Origin: Novacetimonas cocois
Lineage (GTDB): Bacteria; Pseudomonadota; Alphaproteobacteria; Acetobacterales; Acetobacteraceae
Direction: 5' to 3'
DNA: 64,000 bases
Assembly: GCF_003311635.1 (NCBI RefSeq)
Contig: NZ_QEXL01000001.1
Coordinates: 110,852 to 174,851, forward strand
Part shown: positions 1-9,825 of the stretch, piece by piece
Layout of the letters: every line of letters starts with the position of its first letter
Numbering within the stretch: position 1 is the first letter of the stretch
Program-made: the position numbers and the translations under genes
The notes under the pieces: generated by a model
Told to the model about the DNA's origin: nothing
What the model saw: only the letters and a program-made list of their open reading frames with translations
The model's database searches: none

Positions 1-2
1 TT

Positions 3-731
3 CGCGAACTTCTGTCCGCTTACCAGTTCCCCGGCGACGATATCCCCATCATCAAGGGTTCGGCCCTGGTGACGCTGGAAGACGGTGATCCGGAACTCGG
101 CGAAAAGCGCGTCCTGGACCTGATGAACGCTGTGGACGACTACATCCCGCAGCCGGAACGTCCGATCGACCGTCCGTTCCTGATGCCGATCGAAGACGTG
201 TTCTCGATCTCCGGCCGCGGCACCGTCGTGACCGGCCGTGTCGAGCGTGGCGCGGTGAACGTGGGCGACGAAATCGAAATCGTTGGTCTGCGTCCGACGC
301 AGAAGACCACGGTGACGGGCGTCGAAATGTTCCGCAAGCTGCTGGATCGCGGCGAAGCCGGCGACAACATCGGCGCGCTGCTGCGTGGCACGAAGCGTGA
401 AGACGTCGAGCGTGGTCAGGTCCTGGCGAAGCCGGGTTCCATCACCCCGCACACGAAGTTCAAGGCGGAAGCCTACATCCTGACGAAGGAAGAGGGTGGC
501 CGTCACACGCCGTTCTTCACCAACTATCGTCCGCAGTTCTATTTCCGCACGACCGACGTCACCGGCGTCGTTCACCTGCCGGAAGGCACGGAAATGGTCA
601 TGCCTGGCGATAACGTCGCCATGGATGTCGAACTGATTGCCCCGATCGCCATGGATGAAGGCCTGCGCTTCGCTATTCGCGAAGGTGGCCGCACGGTCGG
701 TGCTGGCGTGGTCGCTTCGATCACTGCGTGA
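3..731 (+). CDS. tuf: Elongation factor Tu (partial, C-terminal part)
   Basis: EF-Tu carries aminoacyl-tRNA to the ribosomal A site as a GTP complex in the cytoplasm. Only the last 242 residues lie in the window; the frame is open from base 3, so the P loop and other GTPase motifs are upstream. Visible are the end of the G domain ([16 protein letters not shown]), domain 2 ([19 protein letters not shown]) and domain 3 ending [10 protein letters not shown]. It sits just before rpsJ, the usual str/S10 junction. It is truncated by the window edge, not by mutation. Confidence 0.98.
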   Translation, partial: RELLSAYQFPGDDIPIIKGSALVTLEDGDPELGEKRVLDLMNAVDDYIPQPERPIDRPFLMPIEDVFSISGRGTVVTGRVERGAVNVGDEIEIVGLRPTQKTTVTGVEMFRKLLDRGEAGDNIGALLRGTKREDVERGQVLAKPGSITPHTKFKAEAYILTKEEGGRHTPFFTNYRPQFYFRTTDVTGVVHLPEGTEMVMPGDNVAMDVELIAPIAMDEGLRFAIREGGRTVGAGVVASITA

Positions 732-755
732 TTGTAAGTAACTGAAGTGATGATG

Positions 756-781
756 CCCCGGTCGGAGCGATCTGGCCGGGG
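756..781 (+). terminator. Hairpin between tuf and rpsJ, no U tract
   Basis: Arms CCCCGGTC (756-763) and GGCCGGGG (774-781) form an 8-bp stem with one G-T wobble and a 10-nt loop, 25 bases after the tuf stop. No run of T follows, so it is not a standard intrinsic terminator. It could attenuate, protect the tuf mRNA end or mark processing. Confidence 0.35.
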
Positions 782-838
782 ATATCATTGGCGGATCGGG
801 TTCCCCCGAACCAGTTAAAGTTGGACTGAAACAGAAAG

Positions 839-1147
839 ATGGACAACCAGAACATCCGCATTCGCCTGAAGGCGTACGATCATCGGGTGCTCGATAACAG
901 CACAAAAGAGATCGTCAATACGGCGAAGCGTACGGGTGCGCGGGTTCGGGGTCCTATCCCGCTGCCGACGCATATCGAACGGTTCACTGTCAACCGTTCT
1001 CCCCATGTGGACAAGAAAAGCCGCGAGCAGTTCGAAATTCGGACCCATCGCCGGCTGCTCGACATTGTCGAGCCGACCCCGCAGACCGTGGACGCTCTCA
1101 TGAAACTCGACCTCGCCGCTGGCGTGGATGTCGAGATTAAACTCTAA
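839..1147 (+). CDS. rpsJ: 30S ribosomal protein S10
   Basis: uS10 is in the head of the 30S subunit; in its family it also partners NusB in antitermination. The 102-aa length is normal. The start [19 protein letters not shown] and the segment [19 protein letters not shown] are characteristic of S10. It is the first gene of the S10 cluster, 107 bases after tuf and 10 bases before rplC. The ribosome binding site (AGAAAG) is poor and close to the ATG. Confidence 0.98.
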   Translation: MDNQNIRIRLKAYDHRVLDNSTKEIVNTAKRTGARVRGPIPLPTHIERFTVNRSPHVDKKSREQFEIRTHRRLLDIVEPTPQTVDALMKLDLAAGVDVEIKL

Positions 1148-1157
1148 GGTCCAGACG

Positions 1158-1841
1158 ATGCGCACCGGATTGATCGCAAAAAAGCTGGGAATGACCCGGC
1201 TGTTCAAGGAAGACGGCACACATGTGCCGGTGACTGTCCTGCAGGTGGATGACCTGCAGGTGGTTGATGTCCGCACCAAGGAACGTGATGGCTATTCCGC
1301 CGTCCAGCTTGGATCGGGCAAGGCCAAGGTCAAGAATGTAACGAAGCCGTGCCGTGGCCATTTTGCCAAGGCGAAGGTGGAGCCGAAGAAGAAGCTGGCG
1401 GAATTCCGGGTGGCAGACGATGCCGTCCTGGAAGTTGGCGCCACGCTGTCTGCCGCCCACTTCGTCGTCGGGCAGAAAGTGGATGTGACCGGCACCAGCA
1501 AGGGTAAAGGTTTTGCCGGTGCGATGAAGCGCTGGAACTTTGCCGGTCTCGAAGCCTCGCATGGTGTCTCGATCAGTCACCGTTCGCACGGGTCGACGGG
1601 TAACCGTCAGGATCCGGGCAAGGTCTTCAAGAACAAGAAAATGGCCGGACATCTCGGTTCGGAACGCGTGACCACCCTGAATCTGGAAGTGGCCGCCGTG
1701 GACCCCGAGAAGAATCTGCTGATGATCTGCGGCTCGGTCCCGGGCGGCAAGAATGAGCTGATTCTGGTTCGTGATGCGATCAAGAAGCCCCGTCATGCCG
1801 AGGCGCCGTATCCGGCTGCCCTGACCCCGGTAGCGGGCTGA
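1158..1841 (+). CDS. rplC: 50S ribosomal protein L3
   Basis: uL3 binds 23S rRNA early in assembly and reaches the peptidyl transferase centre. The 227-aa protein starts [17 protein letters not shown] chose this ATG rather than the upstream in-frame one at 1128, which lies inside rpsJ and would add a non-conserved tail. The family core [13 protein letters not shown] and GHRG-like segment [18 protein letters not shown] are present. The gap to rpsJ is 10 bases. Confidence 0.98.
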   Translation: MRTGLIAKKLGMTRLFKEDGTHVPVTVLQVDDLQVVDVRTKERDGYSAVQLGSGKAKVKNVTKPCRGHFAKAKVEPKKKLAEFRVADDAVLEVGATLSAAHFVVGQKVDVTGTSKGKGFAGAMKRWNFAGLEASHGVSISHRSHGSTGNRQDPGKVFKNKKMAGHLGSERVTTLNLEVAAVDPEKNLLMICGSVPGGKNELILVRDAIKKPRHAEAPYPAALTPVAG

Positions 1842-1853
1842 GGATAGAGGGCA

Positions 1854-2468
1854 ATGGATTACGAGATCAAAACCCTCGAGAATGGAAGCGCCGGTACGGC
1901 AACGCTTCCCGACGAGATTTTCAAGGTCGAGCCGCGCGCGGACATCATGGCGCGCGTCGTTCACTGGCAGCTGGCGAAGCGCCGCGCGGGCACGCACAAG
2001 GTCAAGGGCATGGGGGAAATCTCCGGCACGACCAAGAAGCCCTACCGGCAGAAGGGCACCGGCAGTGCCCGTCAGGGTTCGCTGCGTTCGCCGCAGTACC
2101 GTACGGGTGGCGTGGTTCATGGTCCGGTCGTACGCGACCACGGATATGACCTGCCCAAGAAGGTGCGTCGCCTCGGTCTGATTTCCGCGCTGTCGCAAAA
2201 GGCGGCGGAAGGTAAGCTGGTGGTTCTCGATGCCGCCACGGCATCCGGCAAGTCGTCCGAGCTGGCGAAGAAGCTGAAGGTGCTTGGCTGGAAGTCGGCC
2301 CTGATCGTTGATGCGGCGGTTGAGGAAAACTTCGGTCGTGCGGCACGCAACCTGCCGAAGATCGACATCCTTCCGACGATCGGCGCGAATGTCTATGATA
2401 TCCTCAATCACGAGGTGCTGGCCATCACGCGCGCCGGGCTTGAGGGTCTGAAGGAGCGTCTGGCATGA
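1854..2468 (+). CDS. rplD: 50S ribosomal protein L4
   Basis: uL4 lines the peptide exit tunnel with an extended loop; in E. coli it also represses the S10 operon, which is not shown here. The 204-aa protein has the typical loop sequence [19 protein letters not shown] at about residues 65-83. It lies 12 bases after rplC and its stop overlaps the rplW start (ATGA), indicating coupled translation. Confidence 0.98.
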   Translation: MDYEIKTLENGSAGTATLPDEIFKVEPRADIMARVVHWQLAKRRAGTHKVKGMGEISGTTKKPYRQKGTGSARQGSLRSPQYRTGGVVHGPVVRDHGYDLPKKVRRLGLISALSQKAAEGKLVVLDAATASGKSSELAKKLKVLGWKSALIVDAAVEENFGRAARNLPKIDILPTIGANVYDILNHEVLAITRAGLEGLKERLA

Positions 2469-2800
2469 CCAACATCCTCGCACTCCGCAAGAAGGCGGAA
2501 CGTATGTCGCGTGAGGCGATGTACGATATCATTCGTGCGCCGCTGATCACGGAAAAGGCGACCGCCCTTTCCGAAAAGAATCAGGTGGCCTTCAAGGTCG
2601 CTTCGGGCGCGTCGAAGTTCGAGATCAAGGTCGCGGTGGAAACACTGTTTGGCGTCAAGGTTCTGGGTGTCAACACCCTGATCCAGAAGGGCAAGGCTAA
2701 GCGCTTCAAGGGACGTCCCGGCCAGCGGTCTGATGTGAAGAAGGCGTTTGTGCAGCTTGCCGATGGTCAGTCCATTGACCTGACCGCCAAGCTGTCCTGA
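2465..2800 (+). CDS. rplW: 50S ribosomal protein L23
   Basis: uL23 sits at the tunnel exit and is the docking site for trigger factor and SRP. The core is recognisable ([14 protein letters not shown], and [19 protein letters not shown]). The start at 2465 overlaps rplD by 4 bases and gives 111 aa. Family members usually begin close to the [13 protein letters not shown] segment, so an internal ATG at 2504 (98 aa) is an alternative. Confidence 0.96.
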   Translation: MTNILALRKKAERMSREAMYDIIRAPLITEKATALSEKNQVAFKVASGASKFEIKVAVETLFGVKVLGVNTLIQKGKAKRFKGRPGQRSDVKKAFVQLADGQSIDLTAKLS

Positions 2801-2816
2801 CGCGGGGTGACAAGAA

Positions 2817-3647
2817 ATGGCATTGAAGCACTTTAACCCGGTTACCCCCAGCCTGCGCGGGACGGTTCTGATCGACCGCAAGGAGCTGTGGAAGGGCAAG
2901 CCCGTCAAGGGGCTGACCGAGGGCAAGAACAAGAGCGGCGGTCGTAACAACCACGGCCGCACCACCTCGCGTTTCATCGGTGGCGGTCACAAGCAGTCCT
3001 ACCGTTATGTCGACTTCAAGCGTCGCAAGTTCGACGTCGTCGGCACGGTGGAGCGTCTGGAATATGACCCCAACCGCACGGCTTTCATCGCGCTGGTGAA
3101 GTATGCGGACGGCGAACTGGCCTACATCATCGCGCCGCAGCGTCTGCAGGCTGGCGATCAGGTGGTTTCCGGTCTCCGCGCCGACATCAAGCCGGGCAAC
3201 GCGATGCCGCTGTCCGCGGTGCCGGTCGGCACGATCATCCACAACATCGAGCTCAAGGCCGGTGCAGGTGGCAAGATCGCGCGTTCCGCCGGAACCTATG
3301 CGCAGCTGGTGGGCAAGGACATGGGCTATGCCCAGATCAAGCTGCAGTCCGGTGAGCTGCGTGTCGTGCGCGCCGAGTGCATGGCGACGATCGGTGCGGT
3401 GTCCAACCCGGACAACATGAACCAGCACATGGGCAAGGCAGGCCGCGCCCGCTGGCTGGGACGTCGTCCGCACAACCGTGGCGTCGTGATGAACCCGGTC
3501 GACCATCCGCATGGTGGTGGTGAAGGCCGGACTTCGGGTGGACGTCATCCGGTCACGCCGTGGGGCAAGCCGACAAAGGGTTACAAGACCAGGGTCAACA
3601 AGCGTACGGACAGTCTGATTATCCGTCGCCGGAAGACCGGCAAGTAA
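2817..3647 (+). CDS. rplB: 50S ribosomal protein L2
   Basis: uL2 is required for subunit joining and peptidyl transferase activity. The 276 aa match the family length. The N-terminal [19 protein letters not shown] and the C-terminal [18 protein letters not shown], which contains the conserved histidine near the catalytic centre, are both present. It is 16 bases after rplW and 12 before rpsS. Confidence 0.99.
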   Translation: MALKHFNPVTPSLRGTVLIDRKELWKGKPVKGLTEGKNKSGGRNNHGRTTSRFIGGGHKQSYRYVDFKRRKFDVVGTVERLEYDPNRTAFIALVKYADGELAYIIAPQRLQAGDQVVSGLRADIKPGNAMPLSAVPVGTIIHNIELKAGAGGKIARSAGTYAQLVGKDMGYAQIKLQSGELRVVRAECMATIGAVSNPDNMNQHMGKAGRARWLGRRPHNRGVVMNPVDHPHGGGEGRTSGGRHPVTPWGKPTKGYKTRVNKRTDSLIIRRRKTGK

Positions 3648-3659
3648 GGGGCATACAAG

Positions 3660-3938
3660 ATGGCACGTTCCGTCTGGAAGGGCCCGTTCGTGGACGGGTA
3701 TCTACTGAACAAAGCCGATGCGTCGCGCGCGTCGGGCCGTAACGAGGTGATCAAGATCTGGTCGCGTCGCTCAACCATTCTGCCGCAGTTCGTGGGACTG
3801 ACATTCGGCGTCTATAACGGGCACAAGTTCCTGCCCGTGCAGGTGACCGAAAACATGGTGGGGCACAAGTTCGGTGAATTTTCGCCGACCCGCACCTTCA
3901 CGGGTCACTCCTCGGACAAGAAAGCGAAGCGGGGCTGA
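3660..3938 (+). CDS. rpsS: 30S ribosomal protein S19
   Basis: uS19 lies in the 30S head and contacts S13 and the intersubunit bridges. It has 92 aa. The start [15 protein letters not shown] and the end [17 protein letters not shown] are the family hallmarks. It is packed between rplB and rplV with gaps of 12 and 2 bases. Confidence 0.99.
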   Translation: MARSVWKGPFVDGYLLNKADASRASGRNEVIKIWSRRSTILPQFVGLTFGVYNGHKFLPVQVTENMVGHKFGEFSPTRTFTGHSSDKKAKRG

Positions 3939-3940
3939 TC

Positions 3941-4348
3941 ATGAGCAAGCCTAAGCATCCGCGTACGCTCGCGGAAACCGAAGCGCAGGCCACCACGCGG
4001 AATATCCGCATCAGCCCGCGTAAACTGAACCTTGTTGCGGGTCTGATCCGCAACAAGCCTGCGGCACAGGCCATTGCGACGCTGACGTTCTCCAAGCGTC
4101 GCATTGCGCAGCAGGTCAAGAAGACGCTGGAAAGCGCCATTGCGAATGCCGAAAACAACCATCAGCTGGATGTCGACCAGCTGGTGGTGGCGCGCGCGGA
4201 AGTTGGCAAGTCGATCGTCATGCGTCGTTTCCATGCCCGCGGACGTGGTCGTTCGGCCCGTATCGAGAAGTTTTTCAGCCATCTGACGATCATCGTTGCA
4301 GAGCGTCAGCCCGAGGCAGAAGCGGCAACCGGAAAGAAGGCGGCCTGA
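3941..4348 (+). CDS. rplV: 50S ribosomal protein L22
   Basis: uL22 binds 23S rRNA and sends a beta hairpin into the exit tunnel, the site of macrolide-resistance changes in other bacteria. The core [16 protein letters not shown] and the hairpin region [19 protein letters not shown] are visible. At 135 aa it is longer than the roughly 110-aa enterobacterial protein, through an N-terminal leader of about 18 residues and an Ala/Glu/Lys-rich tail ([13 protein letters not shown]). Confidence 0.98.
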   Translation: MSKPKHPRTLAETEAQATTRNIRISPRKLNLVAGLIRNKPAAQAIATLTFSKRRIAQQVKKTLESAIANAENNHQLDVDQLVVARAEVGKSIVMRRFHARGRGRSARIEKFFSHLTIIVAERQPEAEAATGKKAA

Positions 4349-4351
4349 TCC

Positions 4352-5029
4352 ATGGGACATAAAGTCAATCCTATCGGGCTGCGGCTCGGCATCAACCGTA
4401 CCTGGGACAGCCGCTGGTACGCCGACGCGGACTATGCGCGCCTGCTGCATGACGACCTGAAGCTGCGTTCCTACCTGCGTCGCAAGCTGTCGGGCGCCGG
4501 CGTGTCGCGTGTCGTGATCGAACGTCCGGCCAAGAAGCCGCGCGTGACGATCTATGCCGCGCGTCCGGGTGTCGTGATCGGCAAGAAGGGCCAGGACATC
4601 GATGCGCTGCGCAAGGATCTGACCCGTATGGCGAAGGCTGACGTTGCGCTGAACATCGTTGAAATCCGCAAGCCGGAAATCGACGCGACGCTGGTGGCCG
4701 ACAACATCGCCCAGCAGCTGGAACGCCGCGTGGCCTTCCGTCGCGCCATGAAGCGCGCGGTGCAGTCCGCGATGCGTCTGGGCGCACAGGGGATCCGGAT
4801 CAACTGTTCCGGTCGTCTGGGCGGTGCTGAAATCGCGCGTGTCGAATGGTATCGCGAAGGCCGTGTGCCGCTGCACACGCTGCGTGCCGACATTGATTAC
4901 GGTGTGGCGACGGCAAAGACGACCTATGGCACCTGTGGTGTGAAGGTCTGGATCTTCAAGGGCGAGATTCTTGCCCATGATCCGTTGGCGCAGGATCGTC
5001 GCGCCGCCGAGCAGGCCCCGCAGCGCTGA
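4352..5029 (+). CDS. rpsC: 30S ribosomal protein S3
   Basis: uS3 forms part of the mRNA entry channel and has helicase-related activity in the family. The 225-aa protein begins [14 protein letters not shown] and has a KH domain with the loop [18 protein letters not shown] near residues 70-87. The C-terminal domain contains [21 protein letters not shown]. The end of the gene takes part in a hairpin that spans its stop codon. Confidence 0.99.
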   Translation: MGHKVNPIGLRLGINRTWDSRWYADADYARLLHDDLKLRSYLRRKLSGAGVSRVVIERPAKKPRVTIYAARPGVVIGKKGQDIDALRKDLTRMAKADVALNIVEIRKPEIDATLVADNIAQQLERRVAFRRAMKRAVQSAMRLGAQGIRINCSGRLGGAEIARVEWYREGRVPLHTLRADIDYGVATAKTTYGTCGVKVWIFKGEILAHDPLAQDRRAAEQAPQR

Positions 5030-5038
5030 TCTGCGGGG
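5016..5038 (+). other. Hairpin over the rpsC stop codon
   Basis: Perfect 8-bp inverted repeat CCCCGCAG (5016-5023) and CTGCGGGG (5031-5038) with a 7-nt loop that contains the rpsC stop. There is no T tract. It is one of several hairpins at the wider junctions of this cluster. Confidence 0.5.
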
Positions 5039-5082
5039 AATAGGGAACAGAGTGCGCCAGGCGGCGCTGAGGATTTGAAAAA

Positions 5083-5499
5083 ATGCTTTCTCCCAAGCGG
5101 ACAAAGTTCCGCAAGGCCCAGAAGGGCCGTATCCACGGACTGGCTAAGGGGGGGACCACCCTGAACTTTGGGGCTTTTGGCCTCAAGGCCCTGCAGCCGG
5201 AACGGATCACCGCCCGTCAGATCGAAGCGGCCCGTCGTGCCATCACCCGTGCCATGAAACGTGCGGGACGCGTATGGATTCGGATTTTTCCTGACCTTCC
5301 GGTCTCGACAAAACCCGCAGAAGTGCGTATGGGCTCCGGCAAGGGGTCGCCGGAATACTGGGTGGCCCGTGTGAAACCGGGTCGTATCCTGTTCGAGATC
5401 GAAGGCGTGTCGCCGGAAGTCGCGCGTGAAGCGCTGGCTCTTGGCGCGGCAAAGCTGCCGATCAAGACGAAGTTTGTGACCCGTATTGGAGACGCGTGA
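5083..5499 (+). CDS. rplP: 50S ribosomal protein L16
   Basis: uL16 positions A-site tRNA near the peptidyl transferase centre. The 138-aa protein has the typical start [19 protein letters not shown] and the segment [19 protein letters not shown], where the conserved arginine (hydroxylated in some bacteria) lies. It follows rpsC after a 53-base gap and is one base from rpmC. Confidence 0.99.
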   Translation: MLSPKRTKFRKAQKGRIHGLAKGGTTLNFGAFGLKALQPERITARQIEAARRAITRAMKRAGRVWIRIFPDLPVSTKPAEVRMGSGKGSPEYWVARVKPGRILFEIEGVSPEVAREALALGAAKLPIKTKFVTRIGDA

Positions 5500-5500
5500 G

Positions 5501-5737
5501 ATGGCAAAGGCAACCAAGCCGGCCGATCTGCGTGCCAAGACTGTTGAAGAACTGGATACGCTTCTCATCGATCTGAAGCGCGAGCAGTTCAATCTTCGGT
5601 TCCAGCATGCAACCGGCCAGACCGAAGGGCAGTCGCGTATGCGTGCGGTGCGTCGCGAGATTGCCCGCGTCAAGACGATTGCGTCTGAGGCGTTGAAGAA
5701 GATCGCTGCCGGCAATGCGCCGGCAGTCAAGTCCTGA
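5501..5737 (+). CDS. rpmC: 50S ribosomal protein L29
   Basis: uL29 is a small two-helix protein beside L23 at the tunnel exit. The 78-aa protein has the family core [21 protein letters not shown] chose the ATG at 5501, directly after the rplP stop; an ATG at 5486 inside rplP is in frame but adds five residues with no support. A short C-terminal tail (GNAPAVKS) exceeds the minimal family length. Confidence 0.97.
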   Translation: MAKATKPADLRAKTVEELDTLLIDLKREQFNLRFQHATGQTEGQSRMRAVRREIARVKTIASEALKKIAAGNAPAVKS

Positions 5738-5750
5738 AGGGAGACGGGCG

Positions 5751-6035
5751 ATGCCAAGGCGCGTCCTGACCGGACGGGTGACCAGCGACAAGATGGACAA
5801 GACGGTTACCGTCCTTGTCGATCGTCGCGTCATCCATCCGCTGTACAAGAAGTTCATTCGCCGTTCGAAGAAGTACGCGGCGCATGATCAGCTGAACGAA
5901 TGCAAGATCGGGGACACGGTGCGCATTGAAGAATGCCGCCCCATTTCCCGGCGCAAGACCTGGACCGTCGTGGTTCGCAATGGTGCCCCGCTGGCGGCCC
6001 CCGCGACCGATGCCAAGTCCGGCGCACAGGCGTAA
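5751..6035 (+). CDS. rpsQ: 30S ribosomal protein S17
   Basis: uS17 binds the 5' domain of 16S rRNA early in assembly. The 94-aa OB-fold protein has the signature [19 protein letters not shown] and the following [19 protein letters not shown]. The ATG at 5751 follows GGGAGACGGGCG, a good ribosome binding site, and gives the conserved start MPRRVLTG. The C-terminal 15 residues ([14 protein letters not shown]) are an unconserved tail. Confidence 0.98.
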   Translation: MPRRVLTGRVTSDKMDKTVTVLVDRRVIHPLYKKFIRRSKKYAAHDQLNECKIGDTVRIEECRPISRRKTWTVVVRNGAPLAAPATDAKSGAQA

Positions 6036-6050
6036 AGAAGGGCATAGAGC

Positions 6051-6419
6051 ATGATCCATCCCGAGACCAACCTTGACGTCGCCGACAATTCCGGCGCGCG
6101 TCAGGTGCAGTGCATCAAGGTGCTGGGCGGTTCCAAGCGGAAGTCCGCCTCGGTCGGCGACGTGATTGTCGTGTCCGTAAAGGAAGCGATTCCCCGCGGC
6201 AAGGTGAAGAAGGGTGACGTGCACCAGGCGGTGATCGTCCGCACCTCCTATCCGGTGCGTCGTCCCGATGGCAGCGCCATCCGCTTCGACCGCAATGCCG
6301 CAGTCCTGATCAACAAGCAGCAGGAACCGATCGGAACCCGCATCTTTGGTCCGGTCGTGCGCGAACTGCGTGCGCGCAAGTTCATGAAGATCATTTCGCT
6401 GGCGCCGGAGGTGCTGTAA
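6051..6419 (+). CDS. rplN: 50S ribosomal protein L14
   Basis: uL14 is at the subunit interface and is the binding site of the silencing factor RsfS. The length of 122 aa is exactly typical. It has the start [19 protein letters not shown] and the signature [14 protein letters not shown]. Its stop codon overlaps the rplX start by one base (TAATG), so the two are probably translationally coupled. Confidence 0.99.
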   Translation: MIHPETNLDVADNSGARQVQCIKVLGGSKRKSASVGDVIVVSVKEAIPRGKVKKGDVHQAVIVRTSYPVRRPDGSAIRFDRNAAVLINKQQEPIGTRIFGPVVRELRARKFMKIISLAPEVL

Positions 6420-6739
6420 TGGCCGCGCGTATCAAGAAGGGCGACCAGGTTCTGGTCATCACCGGCTCATCCCGCGGCAAGCGTGGTGAAGTCGTGACGG
6501 TGCTGCCTGCCGCGCAGAAGGCCATCGTGCGCGGTATCGCGATCGCGAAGCGCCATACGCGCCCCAGCCGCATGGGTGAGCAGGGAGGCATCATCGAGAA
6601 GGAGATGCCGGTGCACCTGTCCAACCTGAAGCTGATCGATCCGAAGAGCGACGATCCCACCCGTGTCGGGTATCGCGTTCTGGAAAACGGTCGCAAGGTT
6701 CGTGTCGCCAAGGCGACCGGCGAAGTCATCGAAGGCTGA
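6419..6739 (+). CDS. rplX: 50S ribosomal protein L24
   Basis: uL24 initiates 50S assembly by binding the 5' part of 23S rRNA. The 106-aa protein carries a KOW motif at its start ([20 protein letters not shown]) and the end [20 protein letters not shown]. It overlaps rplN by one base and precedes rplE by 10 bases. Confidence 0.98.
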   Translation: MAARIKKGDQVLVITGSSRGKRGEVVTVLPAAQKAIVRGIAIAKRHTRPSRMGEQGGIIEKEMPVHLSNLKLIDPKSDDPTRVGYRVLENGRKVRVAKATGEVIEG

Positions 6740-6749
6740 GGAGGCGGGT

Positions 6750-7319
6750 ATGTCAGAAGCTAACGTAACCCGCTCAGTGCCGCGTCTGCAGAAGCGTTAC
6801 AATGACGAGCTGCGCGCGAAACTGCGCGAGGAGTTCGGTTACAAGAACGTGATGCAGGTTCCGACCCTGGAAAAGATCGTTCTCAACATGGGTGTCGGTG
6901 AAGCCGCAGGCGACCAGAAGAAGCTGGATGCCGCGGTTCAGGAAATGACCCTCATCGCAGGTCAGAAGCCGGTCAAGACGGTTGCCAAGAAGGCGATCGC
7001 GGGCTTCAAGATCCGTGAAGGTTTGCCGATCGGGTGCAAGGTGACGCTGCGTCGCGCGCAGATGTATGAATTCCTTGACCGTCTGGTGACGATCGCCCTG
7101 CCGCGCGTCCGCGATTTCCGCGGCCTGCCGGCGAACAAGGGTTTCGACGGGCATGGCAACTTCGCCATGGGCCTGAAGGAACAGATCGTCTTCCCGGAAA
7201 TTGAGTACGACAAGGTCGACGATATTCGCGGCATGGACATTATCTTCGTTACGAGCGCGAAGACAAATGCCGAAGCCAAGGCTCTTCTGAAGGCATTCGA
7301 CCTGCCCTTCGCAGCATAA
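6750..7319 (+). CDS. rplE: 50S ribosomal protein L5
   Basis: uL5 binds 5S rRNA in the central protuberance and contacts P-site tRNA. The 189-aa form starts [19 protein letters not shown] behind the GAGGAGG-type site at 6738-6746; the longer in-frame start at 6663 lies in rplX and is not supported. The signature [25 protein letters not shown] region and [20 protein letters not shown] are present. It has a short alphaproteobacterial N-terminal extension. Confidence 0.98.
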   Translation: MSEANVTRSVPRLQKRYNDELRAKLREEFGYKNVMQVPTLEKIVLNMGVGEAAGDQKKLDAAVQEMTLIAGQKPVKTVAKKAIAGFKIREGLPIGCKVTLRRAQMYEFLDRLVTIALPRVRDFRGLPANKGFDGHGNFAMGLKEQIVFPEIEYDKVDDIRGMDIIFVTSAKTNAEAKALLKAFDLPFAA

Positions 7320-7331
7320 AAGTTGCGAGAG

Positions 7332-7350
7332 GGGCTTTCACTGGAAGCCC
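7332..7350 (+). other. Short stable hairpin between rplE and rpsN
   Basis: GGGCTTTC (7332-7339) pairs with GGAAGCCC (7343-7350), 8 bp with one G-T wobble and a 3-nt loop. It lies in the 105-base rplE-rpsN gap, the first wide gap of the spc part. No T tract follows. Its role is unknown; it may be a processing or regulatory structure. Confidence 0.4.
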
Positions 7351-7424
7351 GGAAGACCTAAGACACACGTAGTTTGGAAAACCGTTGGGAATGGCCCGAC
7401 AGGTTCCGGAGGATAAAACAAGGC

Positions 7425-7730
7425 ATGGCCAAGATTTCCGCCGTAAACCGGAATGTCAAGCGTGAGCGCATGGCAGCACGGGACAAGGCAAAGCGGACTG
7501 CATTGAAAAACATCATCATGGATCGGTCTCTGCCGGTCGAGGATCGTTTTGATGCGTCGCTGAAGCTTGCTGAACTTCCAAGGAACGGATCGCGCGTGCG
7601 CGTTCGTCTGCGGTGCAAGTTGACGGGGCGTCCCCGCGCCAATTACAGAAAGTTCGAACTCTGCCGTATCGCCCTGCGCGACCTGGCCTCCAATGGCCAG
7701 ATCCCGGGTATGGTCAAATCGAGCTGGTAA
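7425..7730 (+). CDS. rpsN: 30S ribosomal protein S14 (zinc-independent form)
   Basis: uS14 belongs to the 30S head. At 101 aa it is the long form without the CxxC zinc pairs of the short S14; only single cysteines are present. The signature [19 protein letters not shown] and the end [11 protein letters not shown] identify it. The ATG at 7425 follows an AGGAGG-like sequence (GGAGGATAAAACAAGGC). The frame remains open upstream, but the earlier start at 7374 is not conserved. Confidence 0.98.
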   Translation: MAKISAVNRNVKRERMAARDKAKRTALKNIIMDRSLPVEDRFDASLKLAELPRNGSRVRVRLRCKLTGRPRANYRKFELCRIALRDLASNGQIPGMVKSSW

Positions 7731-7742
7731 GGGCAGGGAACG

Positions 7743-8141
7743 ATGTCACTTTCTGATCCTTTGGGTGATCTGCTCACCCGGATCCGCAATGCCCAGCGTG
7801 CGCGTCACGCGGCATGCGTCGCGCCAGCATCGAAGCTGCGTGCAAATGTACTCGAGGCGCTGCGCCGCGAGGGATATATCCGTGGTTTTTCCAAGGAAGA
7901 ACTGCGCAAGGGTGTTTCCCAGCTGCGTATCGAGCTGAAATATCTTGATGGCGAGCCCGTGATCAAGGAAATCCACCGCGTTTCCAAGCCGGGACGTCGC
8001 GTGTATTCCAAGATCAAGGAACTGCCGCGCGTGTATGCCGGGCTGGGTGTGTCGATCCTGTCGACCCCGCGTGGCGTCCTGTCGGATGGGGAAGCCCGCG
8101 CTGCCAATGTTGGCGGCGAAGTTCTCTGCCGCGTATTCTAA
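7743..8141 (+). CDS. rpsH: 30S ribosomal protein S8
   Basis: uS8 organises the central domain of 16S rRNA. In E. coli it is the translational repressor of the spc operon by binding near rplE; whether it does so here is untested. The 132-aa protein begins [20 protein letters not shown] and ends with the signature [20 protein letters not shown]. Gaps to its neighbours are 12 and 10 bases. Confidence 0.99.
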   Translation: MSLSDPLGDLLTRIRNAQRARHAACVAPASKLRANVLEALRREGYIRGFSKEELRKGVSQLRIELKYLDGEPVIKEIHRVSKPGRRVYSKIKELPRVYAGLGVSILSTPRGVLSDGEARAANVGGEVLCRVF

Positions 8142-8151
8142 GGAGGGATGA

Positions 8152-8685
8152 ATGTCGAGAGTTGGCAAATATCCCGTCGAGATTACGTCGGGAGTTCAGG
8201 TTTCCATCGCTGATGGTGTGCTGACGGCCAAGGGGAAGCTCGGCGAGCTGAAGCTGCCCCTGTCGCATCACATCGAAGCGGAAGTCGCTGATGGCAAGGT
8301 TTCGGTCAAGCCGGTCGGAACGCAGGCCCAGGCACGGATGATGTGGGGCACGACGCGTTCCCTGATCGCCAGCATGGTCAAGGGCGTGTCCGAAGGGTTC
8401 TCCAAGACGCTGGAAATCAGCGGAACGGGTTATCGTGCGGCGGTTCAGGGCAAGAATCTTGTCATGAACCTCGGATATTCGCACGATATCGTGTATGAGA
8501 TCCCTGCCGGTATCAAGATCACGACGCCCCGTCCGACCGCTGTGACCGTCGAGGGGATCGACAAGCAGCGCGTCGGTCAGGTTGCGCTTGATATCCGCAG
8601 CTTCCGCAAGCCCGAGCCTTATAAGGGCAAAGGTGTCCGTTATGAAACGGAGACCATCCGTCGCAAGGAAGGTAAGAAGAAATAA
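8152..8685 (+). CDS. rplF: 50S ribosomal protein L6
   Basis: uL6 lies near the base of the L7/L12 stalk and the sarcin-ricin loop. The 177-aa protein has the start [11 protein letters not shown] and the family signature [19 protein letters not shown] at the end. A strong GGAGGG site precedes the ATG. Its stop overlaps the rplR start by one base. Confidence 0.99.
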   Translation: MSRVGKYPVEITSGVQVSIADGVLTAKGKLGELKLPLSHHIEAEVADGKVSVKPVGTQAQARMMWGTTRSLIASMVKGVSEGFSKTLEISGTGYRAAVQGKNLVMNLGYSHDIVYEIPAGIKITTPRPTAVTVEGIDKQRVGQVALDIRSFRKPEPYKGKGVRYETETIRRKEGKKK

Positions 8686-9047
8686 TGAGCGCGCAGCAGG
8701 ATCTGCGGGAGCGGCGCCGTCAGCGTCTTCGCTTCCAGCTTCGCCGCAAGAGTGGCGGACGGCCGCGCCTTTCGGTGTTCCGGTCGGGCAAGAATATCTA
8801 TGCGCAGGTGATCGACGATGTCGCCGGGCGCACCCTGGCAGCAGCGTCTTCCATCGAGAAGGACCTGCGTTCCTCCCTCAAGGGCGGTGCGGACGTGGCG
8901 GCGGCTGGCGCCGTCGGCAAGCTGCTTGCCCAACGTGCGGTTGCGGCGGGTGTGTCGAAGGTCGTGTTCGATCGCGGCGCGTATCTGTATCATGGGCGCA
9001 TCAAAGCCCTGGCGGAGGCTGCCCGTGAGGGCGGTCTCTCGTTCTGA
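8685..9047 (+). CDS. rplR: 50S ribosomal protein L18
   Basis: uL18 binds 5S rRNA with L5. The 120-aa protein shows the basic N-terminus followed by [20 protein letters not shown] and the C-terminal [20 protein letters not shown], both typical of L18. It overlaps rplF by one base and is 17 bases upstream of rpsE. Confidence 0.99.
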   Translation: MSAQQDLRERRRQRLRFQLRRKSGGRPRLSVFRSGKNIYAQVIDDVAGRTLAAASSIEKDLRSSLKGGADVAAAGAVGKLLAQRAVAAGVSKVVFDRGAYLYHGRIKALAEAAREGGLSF

Positions 9048-9064
9048 CGAAAGGGTCACGCACA

Positions 9065-9643
9065 ATGGCACGTGAACCGAGAGAAGGCGGCCGGGGCGGC
9101 CGCGATCGTGATCGCGAAGGCGATGATCTCGTTGACAAGCTGGTCACGATCAATCGTGTAGCGAAGGTCGTCAAGGGCGGTCGTCGTTTCGCTTTTGCCG
9201 CACTGGTTGTGGTCGGCGACCAGAAGGGACGTGTCGGGTTCGGCGCGGGCAAGGCCCGTGAAGTTCCCGAGGCGATCCGCAAGGCGACCGATCGCGCCAA
9301 GCGCGCAATGATCCGCGTCCCCATGAAGGAGGGTCGTACCCTTCATCATGATGTGGCGGGACATTTCGGCGCCGGCAAGGTGGTGCTGCGTTCGGCTGAT
9401 GCCGGCACGGGCATCATCGCAGGCGGCCCGATGCGCGCGGTGTTCGAGAGCCTGGGTATCAATGATGTCGTGGCGAAGTCGCTGGGCACCCGGAACCCGC
9501 ACAACATGGTCAAGGCGACCTTTGCCGCCCTGGAACGCTGCGCAAGCCCGCGTTCGGTGGCGAACCGCCGTGGCAAGAAGGTTTCCGATATCCTTGGTCG
9601 CCGCGAGGTGACTGCATCGGCGGAGGCTGCTGCAGATGTCTGA
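9065..9643 (+). CDS. rpsE: 30S ribosomal protein S5
   Basis: uS5 is a fidelity protein at the mRNA entry site. The 192-aa protein has an N-terminal Arg/Gly/Asp-rich extension of about 20 residues, then the dsRNA-binding domain with [18 protein letters not shown] and the C-terminal [19 protein letters not shown]. It overlaps rpmD by 8 bases. Confidence 0.99.
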   Translation: MAREPREGGRGGRDRDREGDDLVDKLVTINRVAKVVKGGRRFAFAALVVVGDQKGRVGFGAGKAREVPEAIRKATDRAKRAMIRVPMKEGRTLHHDVAGHFGAGKVVLRSADAGTGIIAGGPMRAVFESLGINDVVAKSLGTRNPHNMVKATFAALERCASPRSVANRRGKKVSDILGRREVTASAEAAADV

Positions 9644-9824
9644 GACAAAGGGAACCATCAAGGTCACCCAGATCCAGTCTGGCAACGGGCGCAAGCCGGG
9701 TCAGCAGGCTACGCTGATCGGTCTGGGACTGAACAAGATCGGCCGTACCCGTGAACTGGAGGATACTCCTTCGGTGCGCGGTATGGTGCGCAAGGTCGCC
9801 CACCTTGTGAAGGTGGAGAATTGA
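9636..9824 (+). CDS. rpmD: 50S ribosomal protein L30
   Basis: uL30 is a small 50S protein absent from some bacteria. The 62-aa protein has the family core [20 protein letters not shown] and [15 protein letters not shown] at the end. Its start overlaps the rpsE end by 8 bases and rplO starts one base after its stop, the usual order. Confidence 0.98.
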   Translation: MSETKGTIKVTQIQSGNGRKPGQQATLIGLGLNKIGRTRELEDTPSVRGMVRKVAHLVKVEN

Positions 9825-9825
9825 G

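Noticed and set aside
1137..2483. 448-codon minus-strand frame over rplC-rplD
   Set aside because: Shadow of conserved ribosomal protein genes; no homology pattern and no ribosome binding site.
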